Source of the DNA: Aptenodytes patagonicus
Taxonomy: Eukaryota; Chordata; Aves; Sphenisciformes; Spheniscidae
Direction: 5' to 3'
NCBI RefSeq assembly: GCF_965638725.1
Contig: NC_134955.1
Span: 70,468,732-70,532,731 of the forward strand
Length of the DNA stretch: 64,000 nt
Shown: positions 1 to 43,900 of the stretch, piece by piece
Position numbering within the stretch: the first letter of the stretch is position 1
How the letters are laid out: each line of letters begins with the position of its first letter
Position numbers and translations under genes: made by a program
Notes under the pieces: generated by a model
Told to the model about the DNA's origin: nothing
The model's input: the letters and a program-made list of their open reading frames with translations, nothing else
Databases searched by the model: none

Positions 1-2
1 CA

Positions 3-20197
<20,195 letters not shown>

Positions 20198-21880
20198 GGA
20201 TGCTCCCGGAGCCGGCTGCCTCTTCTCGGGACGAGGGGAGCCAGCCCGTTCCCTCCTGCGGGACGAGGCCGGCCGCCGAGCCGCCGGGTCCCTGCTCGGC
20301 TGCCAGTCGGAGACGGGGAGGCAAAGCAGGAAGGAAGAACCTGGCTTTTGTCCGTCTCTGATCTCCGCCCTCCCGCGCTGTCCTGTGTGTGTGCGCTTCG
20401 CTGTTTAGCTCTTTTTGGCTGATGAAGTACCTAGGTAGCCTGAGATGTTCCTCTGTGTCCGCTTTTAGGTTCGGTTTTATTGATTTGAGTTGGGGGTTGG
20501 GGGGGGGGGGGGGGTAGGGCAGTTTCCTCTCGTTTGGCAGAGCGCTTTCCCCTCCCATGGGGCTGGTCGGAGGGACCGAGGAGGGACCCCCGCCACGGGA
20601 AAGCTTTCGCCCACGCCAGCCTCGTTACTTTGCAGGATATTTCTTTCCCCTGTGGCCTTTCTTGCAGAGCGCCCTCAGTCACGTGTAGAGGTGGGTCCTG
20701 GATTACCAGTCAGTCTCCGCGTCCTTACCAAAACGCCCGGCCCTCTCCCTTGTCCCCCCGAGGCATTTCTGTGGGGCACAGCGGTGGGGCAGGGGAGGGG
20801 CCGCCCCGTCACCGGGTGCTCCGGGTGCCAGCAGGCCCTTGGTCCGGCACCGAGTGCCCGTGCGGTGCTTTCCCCCCGCTCCCCGCAGCCTGGCGCCGGC
20901 ACGCGCGCCACAGCCATACGCCGGAGAGCCCTCGCCCGGCTCTTTGGAGATTAGCGTTTATTTTTTTATAGTTGCCGTATAAAGCCTAGCCTTAAATACT
21001 AACTGATAGTGTCCTTCCGTTCACCGTAGAATTCACTCTGCAGTGAGGGTCTGACGGGGAGCCCGGGGATGGGGATGAGGACGGGGTTGGAGAGGAAGGA
21101 GAGCTGGCCACAGCCCTGCCACGCACTCAGGAATACGTGCCCGCTGCCCTGCCTGCGCCTGCTGCCGGCAGCAGTTCCCGTCAGCCTCCACTCCCTACCC
21201 TGACTTTCTGGTAATTCGGAGGCAGGAGAGGAGCGGGAGGTCGTGGGCGCCATGCCCGGTGCCAGCCCCCGTTCCCGTGCCGAGGGCGCCTGCATGCGCA
21301 TGTCCCCACGCTTCGCTTTTCGGTCCCTCGCCGTCTCCCCAGCGCGGCTGGCGGGGCTGGGGGAGGCAGCGGTGTCGCTGCCGGGCGGGTGCCAGCGTGC
21401 CCAGCCTGGCCAGAGAGCTGCAGCTCATCGATCCGGGGGTCGGGGGGGGAGCTACGGGAGTAGCGGTCCAGCAGAAAGACAAGTGTAAATAGACCATTCC
21501 CTTCCAGCGTGCCCTCTCTCTAGGACGGTCCCATTCGTTCCCTTGTTGCTCTAGTATTAAGTTTACCTAATTTATTGGATGGGTGCTATCTCGTTGACTT
21601 ACACCGAGGAGTTTCTCTCAGCTGCAGGAGAGCCGTGTTGCGGGACAACGCCGAGCAGCTCTTTGGTGAATTCCTGATGAGCCCCCGTGGCCGGCTCACC
21701 CGGGGCTCCTCTCTCAGCCGTTATCCCCCGTTCTTTAGGATGTTCATGGTGCTTATTAGACTCCCAGTGATTGTAAGACGTCGTTCCCCTGTACTGCGAT
21801 GATAGCTGCATACAGCCGCTGTACTGAAGAGAAGTGTCATGTTTGCTGTTCTAATAAAGGACTTTTATGAGAGAAGGGCA
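20198..21880 (+). other. TRIM9: TRIM9 3' UTR (probable)
   Basis: Non-coding sequence from the stop to just past the first good AATAAA at 21853-21858. It holds a 16-base G run at 20499-20514. UTR length is inferred from the poly(A) signal only; an earlier or later end is possible. Confidence 0.55.
21853..21858 (+). promoter_or_regulatory. TRIM9: AATAAA poly(A) signal, probable TRIM9 3' end
   Basis: The first canonical hexamer after the TRIM9 stop, about 1.66 kb downstream. No gene on the + strand begins before PYGL at 25196, so TRIM9 is the likely user. Confidence 0.5.
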
Positions 21881-24378
21881 GAGCTTCCCCGAGCATCTCT
21901 GCACCGCCACAGCCCCTGGCTTCGGTTCCCGTCTTGTCCCCCCCACTGCACATCCCTGTACTGTCCCCGTCGGGAGACGGCAGCAGAGAACAGCCAGAAC
22001 TCGGTTCATGGGAGGGAGGGGGGCACGGAAGCCAGCTGAAACCCAGCGCTGTAGCAGCCCCATGAGATGACTGAGGGGCGGTGGGAGCTCGTGCCGCCGT
22101 TGTTCCCTTCCCCGGCGAGGCAGCACCGCAGCACCCTCTCCCCATGACGGTGCCACAGCCAGCGAGGTGGCAGCACCCGCGGGGCAGCGGGGACGGGAAC
22201 TTCTATTTTCCACCCCACGACCAGGAGACGTCCCAGGAGGGAGACGGGTCATTGCAAACCCCGTGTTACGCCTGCGGGGCTCTCGGGGAGCTAACCCAGG
22301 CACGGCCGTGAACCCCAAATCCAGCAGCCCCACATCCCGCCCAGCCTTTTCCCGACCCTTTCCCTTTCCCAGCACGCTCCCGCCTCCCTTCTTCGTGTGC
22401 ACGAGGGGCAGTGGCGATTCCCCATTCCCAACGTGGGTGCTGAGCTGGGACAGCGGGAGAGGGGAGGGGGCAGCTCCCGGCCCCGCTGCCCCACAGCGAC
22501 ACAGGGCCCGCTCAGGCTCCCCGCTCCGCCTGCAGCTATCGGCAAGGGAGTTTGGGGGGCCGAGGGATGGTCCTGGGTGCCGAGGAGCCGGGATGTAAGG
22601 AAGGAGGGATGGCATCCGGCGGGAGGGAGGAATTACCTAGGCTGGACACAGAGCAGCATCTCCCCGGGGGGACAAGCCGCTGTGTCCAGCCCAGCGCAGC
22701 CACCCCAACACCGGCCCCTGCCTGGAGACCCGTCCAGGACGAGAGATGGCGGCAAGGACCAGGAGGGGAAGAGAGAGAAAATGATAGAAATCACGAGATG
22801 TCAAGAAGTGAAAGAGCCCAGCATCGTCGTGGTGCGGTGCTGGCAACATTAAAATCCCTCGGGGGGGACTTTCTTCCAGAAATAGGGGCAAACGCTGAGG
22901 GATGAGTGGTGGTGGGGCCATTTCTGAAGGAAAGGCAAGGACGGTTCTCCCAGGGGCCCGAGAAGGGCTCGCTGTTGGGATATTAGCGCCTGCTCTGCGT
23001 TTTCTGAGTGCCTCAAGAGAAGTTTACAATGTGAGGCCTCTCAGCTCATCATGGGCTTGAGTCCAGGGCTAAAGAAAAACCGCTAATGCACTGCATTAAG
23101 TGCATTTATGTCTCAGAACAATGCTTGTCCTTTCCAGAGAGGGAACGTGCCCAGGACACCAGAGATACGGGAAATTGCATCCTCCCTGCAGCATGTGGAC
23201 ATGAGGAAAAATTTCTTCAGTGAAAGAGTGGTCAAACATTGGAAGAGGCTGCCCAGGGCAGTGGTTGAGTCCCCATCCCTGGAGGTATTTAAAAGACGTG
23301 TAGATGAGGCGCTTCAGGACATGGTTTAGTGGGCATGGTGGTGTTGGGTTGACAGTTGAACTCGATGATCTTAGAGGTCTTTTCCAACCTCAATGATTCT
23401 ATGATTCTATGTAAAACCCAGCCTAGAGGTCATGCACTGGGGGGAGGGAAATACCCAGGGCTAGCGGACACCCACCACCCGGGGATGGGCCCCGGAGGCG
23501 AGGGCAGAGCCGCTCGCCAGCTGCGTCCCCCCTCCAGCATCCAAAAGAGCAGCGCTGGAGGTCTTCTCAGGCTGCCCAAACCCACCCAGGGCTCTGCCCC
23601 ACACTTGGCAGCTCTCGGAGCACTTTGCATGGCACCTTTTGCATGGCTGCAATTTCCGCCTGCCTTGGGAGGGCAGGTCCTGGACATGAAATACCTGCTC
23701 CAGGCACCGAGCCCCTGTCTGCTCCGCGTCTGGCATTTACTGACAAGGAAACCACGTCCAAGCTTCTGCCCGGACGATAATCCTTCAATTTGCCCCGTGA
23801 AAAATCAGGAAGATGGGTCACATCCCCTCTTTTCCACATCGCACATGGTGCAGTTTGGGCTGGTTCAGGAACCAGCCCCTTCTCCAAAGGCTTTGGTGAG
23901 CCGCTGCAGGCTTTTGGCAGGACGCGGCTCAGGACCCTCGTGCTGCTCGGTCCCAGCCGGGGTGACAGTCGGGGCGGCTGGGTTAACCCCAGGAGCACGC
24001 GTGGCCCGGCCAGCCCGCAGGGCAGCGGTTGGGTTGTCTTGCTCTTGGCCTGCGCGTGGTTTAGCTTTGCAGAACTGAGCGGGGAAATGCGCAGGGCTGG
24101 AAAGGCTGCGCAGGCATGGCTGGAGGAAGAGGAAGAGGTGTTGCGTTGTACGCTCAGATCAGCTATTCTTGCCCTCGGGAGGAACCGGAGGCAGGAGGCA
24201 GGGCAGGGCAGGAGCCTGCAGGCAGGCAGGGCAGGCAGCCACGGAGCCCTGCCCGGGGAGGCGGCTGTGAAGCGCCCGGAGCCGATCAGAAGAGATCCCA
24301 CGCCATTTCCAGAGGGGCTGTGGAGCAGGCAGAGAAAAGTGAGGAGGCGAGGGGAGAGGAGGCAGGGCGGATGGCTGC
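21881..24378. other. TRIM9-PYGL intergenic region, left part
   Basis: GC-rich non-coding sequence with one CR1 copy (23192-23411, + strand). Reading frames here are lost across substitutions typical of GC-rich intergenic DNA, and none resembles a protein family I know. Confidence 0.65.
23192..23411 (+). mobile_element. CR1 LINE 3' fragment, 5'-truncated
   Basis: On the + strand an open frame ending at 23329 carries the last 45 or so residues of CR1 ORF2 ([39 protein letters not shown]). The 3' tail follows and ends in caatgattctatgattctat at about 23411. It matches the copy at 5153-5650 closely but lies in the opposite orientation, and retains only the final 220 bp. Confidence 0.92.
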
Positions 24379-24637
24379 AAGGGAGGGGGTGCAGGGGAGG
24401 AGGGTGCAGGGGAGGGGGGTGCAGGGGAAGGGGGTGCAGGGGAAGGGGGTGCAAGGGAGGGGCATGCAGGGGAGGGGGTGCAGGGGAGGGGGGTGCAGGG
24501 GAGGGGGGTGCAAGGGAGGGGGGTGCAGGGGAGGGGGTGCAGGGGAAGGGGGTGCAGGGGAGGGGGGTGCAGGGGAGGGGGGTGCAGGGGAAGGGGGTGC
24601 AGGGGAGGGGGTGCAGGGGAGGGGGGTGCAGGGGAAG
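24379..24637. repeat. Purine-rich minisatellite, unit about 14-15 bp, truncated by the gap
   Basis: Some 17 or more tandem copies of a unit like gtgcaggggaggggg, with g/a variants, running straight into the N block. The + strand is almost purely A/G with runs of 4-6 G, so G-quadruplex formation is likely. The true array length is unknown because the assembly stops inside it. Confidence 0.95.
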
Positions 24638-24737
24638 NNNNNNNNNNNNNNNNNNNNNNNNNNNNNNNNNNNNNNNNNNNNNNNNNNNNNNNNNNNNNNN
24701 NNNNNNNNNNNNNNNNNNNNNNNNNNNNNNNNNNNNN
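24638..24737. other. Assembly gap, 100 N
   Basis: Exactly 100 N, the conventional placeholder for a gap of unknown size. The missing sequence is probably more minisatellite and possibly part of the PYGL promoter. Confidence 0.99.
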
Positions 24738-24975
24738 CCTTTGCACGCCCCTCTGTGCAGCCCCGCGGTGGCGGTCCCCAGGGTACCCCCCCCCCCCCCC
24801 CCTTTGCACGCCCCTCTGGGCATCCCCGAGGCACCCCCCTCCCCTTTGCACGCTGGTCTGTGCACTCCCGAGGTGGTGGTCCCCGGGGCACCCCCTTTGC
24901 ACGTTCCTGGGGTCCCCCCCCCCGTGCGCTCCCGAGGTGGCGGTCCCCGGGGCACCCCCTTTGCGCACCCCCCGG
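24738..24975. repeat. Second, different minisatellite on the right of the gap
   Basis: Four and a partial copies starting cctttgcacg or a variant at 24738, 24801, 24843, 24894 and 24958, spaced 42-64 bp. Most continue with cccgaggtggcggtccccgg or a variant. The irregular spacing reflects internal deletions and C-run length changes. Confidence 0.88.
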
Positions 24976-25195
24976 GTGACGGGGCTCCGCTCCCGCCCCA
25001 CGAGTGGGCGGCCCGTGGCGGCGGCCCGTCCCCGTCCCCTCCCCGGGGCGCCGGCAGCCCGGCCCAGCCGACGAGCCCGGCCCCGGGGCGGCGCCAGCCC
25101 GGGGCGGAGGCGGAACCCGGTGCCGGCGCCCAGCCCCGTCGCGACGGTGTTTCCCCCCCCCCCCCCCCGCCCCTTGTCCCCGCAGCCCCGCCGGG
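24976..25195 (+). promoter_or_regulatory. PYGL: PYGL 5' flank, CpG-rich
   Basis: Very GC- and CpG-rich sequence directly before the start codon, with no TATA box. A C-rich tract at 25151-25180 followed by cttgtccccgcag at 25173-25185 resembles a splice acceptor 10 bases before the ATG, so a 5' UTR intron is possible. Transcription start not located. Confidence 0.5.
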
Positions 25196-37726
<12,531 letters not shown>

Positions 37727-37935
37727 GGGCACAGAGCCGCCGGAGCCGGGGGACACGAGCGTGTGTGTTGTAAAATTGTCTCTGCTGTTTAGTCTCTATG
37801 CTGCTGCTGCTGGCTTTCCTACGGATGGAGAAGGGGGGGCATTTTTATAACGTCAGTGTCGTGCGGAAAGCAAAACCACGTAGCCCTGTTGCTTGCATAG
37901 GTGCTAAAAATAAAAGTGCCATTGGAGTCCAAGGG
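37727..37935 (+). other. PYGL: PYGL 3' UTR
   Basis: About 200 bp between the stop and the region just past AATAAA at 37909-37914. Short, in keeping with the compact gene. Confidence 0.75.
37909..37914 (+). promoter_or_regulatory. PYGL: AATAAA poly(A) signal of PYGL
   Basis: Canonical hexamer 183 bp after the PYGL stop, the first one downstream. Confidence 0.8.
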
Positions 37936-38315
37936 GCTGTTCGCTGAAGCCTAAAATTAGGGACTGGGCTCACTTGCACCAATGCTAACGCAGAAAGAGG
38001 GGGCAGAGGGGGAGCTGCTGGGGCTCACGGACAGGGGGGAAGCCCAGCTGGCCACAGCTATCTGAGCCCTTGCAGGCGATGCTGAAGCAGGACTTGGGGT
38101 GCAGCTCTTGCCAGTCCTGAGGCATCAGTGCCAGGGGGGATTAAGGGGTGTTTGCAGTCAGGCTGGGGTACCCCCACCACTGCCCCAATATGATGCTCCT
38201 GGCCACCGCTCGCATGGTCCTGTCCCAGGAGCAGCACCCAGATCGCAGCAGTATCTCCATCCCCCAAGTATAACCTTGCAGCATCCTCGAGGCAGTGGGC
38301 GAATTAGAAAGTTTC
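37936..38315. other. PYGL-ABHD12B tail-to-tail intergenic spacer
   Basis: About 380 bp between the two 3' ends. No repeat or gene recognised. Confidence 0.7.
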
Positions 38316-38436
38316 TCAGTAGTTTTTATTACGTACAGCAGTAAGTTCAGTGCAACGAGGGTTCCTGGTGTGGCTTTGAGGGAGCGCTCGCGGTTGCTGC
38401 CTGCAGCAGCTGGCATCACTTAATGTCAAGAAGTCT
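38316..38436 (-). CDS. ABHD12B: ABHD12B exon 13 and stop (residues 356-395)
   Basis: After the acceptor ttgttacag it completes lysine and reads [14 protein letters not shown] to AVRNKNY, stop TGA 38318-38316. DFL matches the DFL or EFL near the C-terminus of ABHD12 family proteins, here followed by an unusual tail of about 36 residues. An AATAAA lies within the last codons (38330-38325). Confidence 0.75.
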
Positions 38437-40946
38437 CTGTAACAAGATGCAATAATCTCACACTGTATCATCGACTGTCCTGTGCTGCTTGAGATCCCCG
38501 TTTTCTGATCCCTGGCTGTGGGTCTGAGCTGAGCAAAGCTGCATCCCTGCACCCAGGCAAAGAGGAGCCTGGGGCCTGTCCCCGGGGCCACCTCCCCATG
38601 ACACCTGGGCCAAGGACAGGCTCAGGGCAGCGAGGAGTGACTGGAGCTCAAAAATTGATGACAGCAAGCACCGTAGGGAGGGGAAGGAGCAGGGGGAAGG
38701 CACCTGCACGGTTGCAGCAGGGGAGGATGCACCCATGGAAGAAGAGGCCAAGGCTCATTCTGTGGCCCCCCCTCCAGTTCTGCAGAGCAGCACTTACTTC
38801 ACCAGTGCAGGCAGCTCTGGGTTGAACGAGATGTAGTCATGGCCCAGGCCCAGCTTTTCAGGAAAGGTAATGAACTTCACCTTGGTTTTGTCCTTGTAGG
38901 CGCTGCGTGCGGTTTCGAAGAGCTGCCATGGGTGGGAGCACTGTTAGCGGCATGCACAGGGGACCCCAAACCCCTTTCCAGCACCCTGGGGCCAGCCACC
39001 CCCTCTCTCTCCCCTTCAGCCCCCTGAAAACAGGCTAAACCAGCACCCATCCCTGTCAAAGCCCGCGCGGAGGCGATGGCGGTTCCCACCTTGCGGCCCA
39101 GGTGCGGAGGCAGCACAGCATCATCTTCTGCATGCAGGATGAGGAGCGGGCAGGCCAGCACCTTCACGCTGCGGGCAGCAAGCACAGCATTGAGGAGTCA
39201 CCCCCGGAGCCAACAGACCTGCAGGAGCCTCCCTGGGTGCTGCTAAAACCCCCACAGCAACCCTGACCCCCCGCCCAGGTGCTGCCTTTCAGAGCCATCC
39301 CAGCCCATCGGTGGCTAAAGGCAGCTGAATTGCCCCAGGGTGATGCCCACAGCACGGCAGCACCAAGCACCCTAACAACCTTAAACCCCCAACACAGGGT
39401 GCTCGGGCTTCAAAAACACCCATAAACCAGGTGGCTTTTAGCAAAGGCGCCCACAAACACGGAGGGGGAAGGAGCCTGCCGCCACACAGTGTGTGCGCTG
39501 CAGTGTGGGTGGGACTCGAGCACCCAGTGCTCAAAAAAGGATGTTGGCTTGTGGACTTTGCTCAATAGTAATATTGGTATCTGAAATTATGCAAATAAAA
39601 AGACACTTTTAAAGCATGAGTAAGCTGGGCAAACACAAATAAGAGCACAGGGATTGCGTGGTGTGACATGTCCAACCTGCCCCTCCTCGGCCCGCCCCAC
39701 AGGGACAGCTGCGCCCCGTCCCTCCGGGCACTCACTTCTCATCGCTGTGGAAGAACATGTTGCCCAGAGCTAGCGAGTCCAGGATGAGGTACTCGAAACC
39801 CGGGAACTGGCGGTAGATCTGCCAGGGAGAGAGTTGGGGGGTTGCTAAGTCGTGGCTTTGATTGCTGCACCCTTCCCCTGCCGGGGGAGAACCCCGGGCA
39901 GCTGGGGCTGGCAGCACTGGGGGACCCCAGGGGCAAAGCCCCCCACCTATCGCCGCTGGGGGATGTCACGGGCAGAGCCCCCCACCCGTCACCACTGGGG
40001 GGACCCTGGGGGCAGAGCCCCCCCACCCATCGCTGCTGGGGGATGCCACGGGCAGAGCCCCTGGGCTCACCTTGGTGATGGGGATGTGGGCGGCCGCCTC
40101 ACGGATGTTGGTGTAGGGCGACTCCAGGACGACAGCATCAACCTGGACCCCTGAGGGCAGAGCGGGGCGAGAGCAGGCATGGCTGCGGGGGGGGGGGCTG
40201 TCCCCCCCGGGCTGCTGCCACGCTCCCGTCCCAGGCAGCAGCCATGAGGCCAAGATGCCCCCCCCCCCCCATCCCACTAAGGAGGATGGGGATGGCCACT
40301 TGTCCCCGCCGAGGGGGCCAAGCCAGATGCTCGAGCAGAGAGCAGCGGGGCTCCCCAGCTCCTCTGCGGCCCCCAAAATCTGTCCAGGGACATGCAGAGC
40401 CCCGGGGGGACACTGTGCAGGGCCAACCCAGCCACGCTGGCCCTTACCTCGCTCCTCCTGCAGTTTCCTTGCCACGTTCGTGGCAATCCTGCAAGAAGAG
40501 AGGTGGAGGTGGGGGGGGCAGCCGTGACACCCCGATGGGATGCACAGCACCCTCAGACTCCCCCCTTGCACACGAGGATTTGCTTTGCAGGTGCCTCCAC
40601 CGAGGAGCTGCTCCAACCCCTTGGTCCGCCCCCGGGTGGCACCGGTCTGGCAGCAGCGTCACAGCCCGGGGACCAGCTGTGGGCTCCTGCATCAGCCGGC
40701 ACCCACGGGGCATCCCCCGCCCCATGACCCAGCCCTGCACCTACCCCGTCCCCAAAGAGTGTCCCCAGAAGAGGATGCTGCTGTTCCCACTCCGTGCTTT
40801 GGCCCAGTCGTAGAGTGCCAGGACGTCCGTGGTGAAGCCGCTCTCCGTGGGGTGCCCGCTGGAGTCCCCGTAGCCTGTGGGGGACACAGCTGGGCGTCAT
40901 GACCCGGGGTGGGACACTGGCCCTGGGGGGGTCACTCAGCGAGAGG

Positions 40947-40985
<39 letters not shown>

Positions 40986-43900
40986 GACTTTACCTCTGTA
41001 GTCGAGAGCCAGGATGTGGAAGTCAGCAGCCCCCATTGCCTGTCAGAGGAGCGGCACCGTGTCATGTCTGGGGGGGGGGGGGGGGGATGCACCCCAGGAC
41101 CCCCCAGCATGGCCGGGTTCACTCTGCCCAGGGTCCCTCTTGGGTCCCAGAGCCAGCGTGAGCCTTACCCCCAGCAGGTCCCAGTTCCCTTGCAAGGGGA
41201 CCACTTACCTTCAAGAACTGGACACGGTGGCTCGCAGCCCTGATGGGGAAAGGGAGGTTAGAGCTCGGGGAGGGACCCTCAAGGGACCCTCCCCTCCAGC
41301 ACGGGTTCAGGGGAGGGACCGGGGTGACCTTTTCCCAGGAGGGGAGAGCTGGATGCTCTGGGGTGGGTGGGTTTTCACATTTCCCTTTAAGTCAAAGGGA
41401 TTTTCTTCCACCCATGGGGTCAGAAACCGCCGCAGCAGCCCTGGCCCCGCAGCACCGCTGGCTGCTGCACCGAGTTTGCTAGTTCTCACCCCACGCAGAG
41501 ACGCCGCGTGAGAACGGCCGCCGCACCCATCCGCCCCTGGGAGAGGCACGCGCGCGGTCCCGGCCCCGCGGCGGCGCTCACGGGTACTCGCCTGGTCCCC
41601 CCATTGCCGTGCAGGTAGATGATCACGGGGTGAGTGTCAGCAAGCGCCTCCTCGTACCAGCGCTGGTCCTTGCCCCGCGCCTCGGCCCCTCTGCTGCCCG
41701 GCACCGTGTGCCTGGGGGGTCAGAGCAAGGTTACCCCTGGGGGCTCCACGCGGTTTAGCCAGGACACCGGCGTAGCCACGCGGCTGTGCCCACCCGGGAT
41801 GCTGGGGCTGCCCCGCTCACCAAATGCCAACTCTGACGCCCGGCTCGGTGGTGAGGTACAGGCTGATGGTGTTGTTCAGCAGCAGCTCCGGCTGCCGAAG
41901 GTCCATGAAGAAGGGGAAGGCCACTGATGGAAAAATCACAGCCGTCACAGGGGCAACCCAGAAACCCTCGTACCCAGCTGCTTTTGCACGTTTTCCAAAG
42001 AAACATGTTTTTTTTTTTTTTAAATAATTTGCCTGGAAGCCAAGGGCCGCGCTACGGTCGGCTTGGGGAGCAGGTAGGCGAGCACAGCCCTCTGCCACCT
42101 CCTCCCACCTGGATTTCTAGCCCCATTGATGCTATGTGTGCCCAGATGTGTTGCAACTTTAGGCAGTAAACAGGGTCGGCGGCACCGCGTTATTACAGCT
42201 TGCAAAACACGAGGCACTGACGGGAAAGGTCCCTCCGTTTCTCCTCTGCAAGCCCACGGCAAAGGGGGGGTTGGATGGGTGCTGTCCCGGTGCCACCCAG
42301 GTGCTGGGTGCGGCCCCACCCACGTTTTGGGGGACCCCCCCCCAGCCTGCTGAAATCCTGGGGGGGGGGCCCTCTCTCAGTTGGGACAGCCCCGGGGCAC
42401 TCACGGAAGTTCAGGTAGACGAATTTGGTGAGCACAGCAGGGAAGAGGCGGACGAGAAAGGGCACAGAGACGTAGATGAGGAGAAGGTCCAGGAGGACGG
42501 TGCGCAGCCGGGGGCGCCAGGCCAGCCGGCCCCTGCAAGGAAGGCACCTTGATAGCACATCCCCTCCCGCCCCAAGGGCTTTGGGGCACAGCGGAGCGGG
42601 GTCCCCGTTCCCAACCCCAGTCGTGATGGTTGGATACAGCGGCTTTTCCCCCGCAAGGGCCTGAGGCTGCCGTTTGTGTCCCCCCAGGACCAGGAACTGG
42701 TTCCCCACGCCGGGGTTGTGTTTGGCTTTTGGGGATGGAGCCGAGGCGTCGGAGCAGCCCCACCGTGACACAGCGTCATGAAAGGCCACGATCCGGTCCC
42801 CCGCAGCCTCACACAGGACACCAGCGGGCAGGAAGGGCAGGGCACATGCCAGGGCTGGGAACTCAAGCCAAACCGGCAACAAGGAGTGACTGATACTCTG
42901 TGGCAACACCCCGAGCCGTGGCTGGTGAGACACGGTCACGGAGGTGTCCCCAGCACCGAGACCCCCTGCAATTCTCCAGGGACAAGGAGGAAAGCTGGGA
43001 AAGGGGTTCGGGGAGCCCATGGCACCACGGGAGAAACCAGTCCCCAGAGCGATGTCCCCCAGTGACACCAGCACAGGGCGGGAAGCGTGACCACCTCCGG
43101 CAGCGTCCTGCCCCGAAGGGCTGGGGGACGCACCCAGCCACCCCAGGCCATGCCCTCCGCAGCGAGCCGCCGGCCAGCCCTAGCCCCAGCCTCCAAGAGG
43201 GAAGGGAAAGCCAAGAGCTGCAGATTGCCCGGCGTCAACGTCTCTTATGGGCTGATGGTGCTGGGCAATGGGGAAACTAGTCCGGGATTTAGGGCAGAGG
43301 TTTCTGAAAGGCATCCAAGCACAGCTCGCTCCCTGCCAGCACGTGCCCAGGGTCACCGTCGCTCCTGCAATAGTGGATTTAGTCCATCGCCCGCCCTGGG
43401 GAGCGCTGCAAGACGCTGAGAGAGGGTTGCAAAGGGGGTGCCAGGGCAAAGTGCCATGGTCCCCCGGGCACCGGCACCCTTCCCGGGAGGGTGCAGGGTG
43501 GCACGAGCCGTGCTGGAGCCACGGGGAGCTCCTTGAACCCCAGTCGCCCCTCGAGACTTTGGTCTGAGCAGTCCCGCTGTACGCTGGCAGCAACGGGCCA
43601 GCAATGCCCTCGCAGTCACTGCAGTTAATTATTAGGCGGTGCTCTTGGTCTACACCTAATATTCAAGTGCAGGGGCGAGCGCTCACACCTGCCCTTGCGC
43701 AATACCTGCTGCAGGTGAGAACTGACAGGTCCAGACCGGGGTGGGAGGACGTGCCCACCAAGGAGCACCTCTGACAGCTGGCACGGCAACAGGCCACCGC
43801 ATGGCATGATGGGGACAGCAAGGTGACGTGGGGACACAGCCACAGCATGGCATCATGACGGGGGGGGGGGACACATGGCCGAGGTATGGGATCACGGCTG

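Noticed and set aside
38790-38798. TAA right after ABHD12B exon 12 as the true stop
   Set aside because: The bases form a strong gtaagt donor and a spliced exon restores the family C-terminus, although a retained-intron form cannot be excluded.
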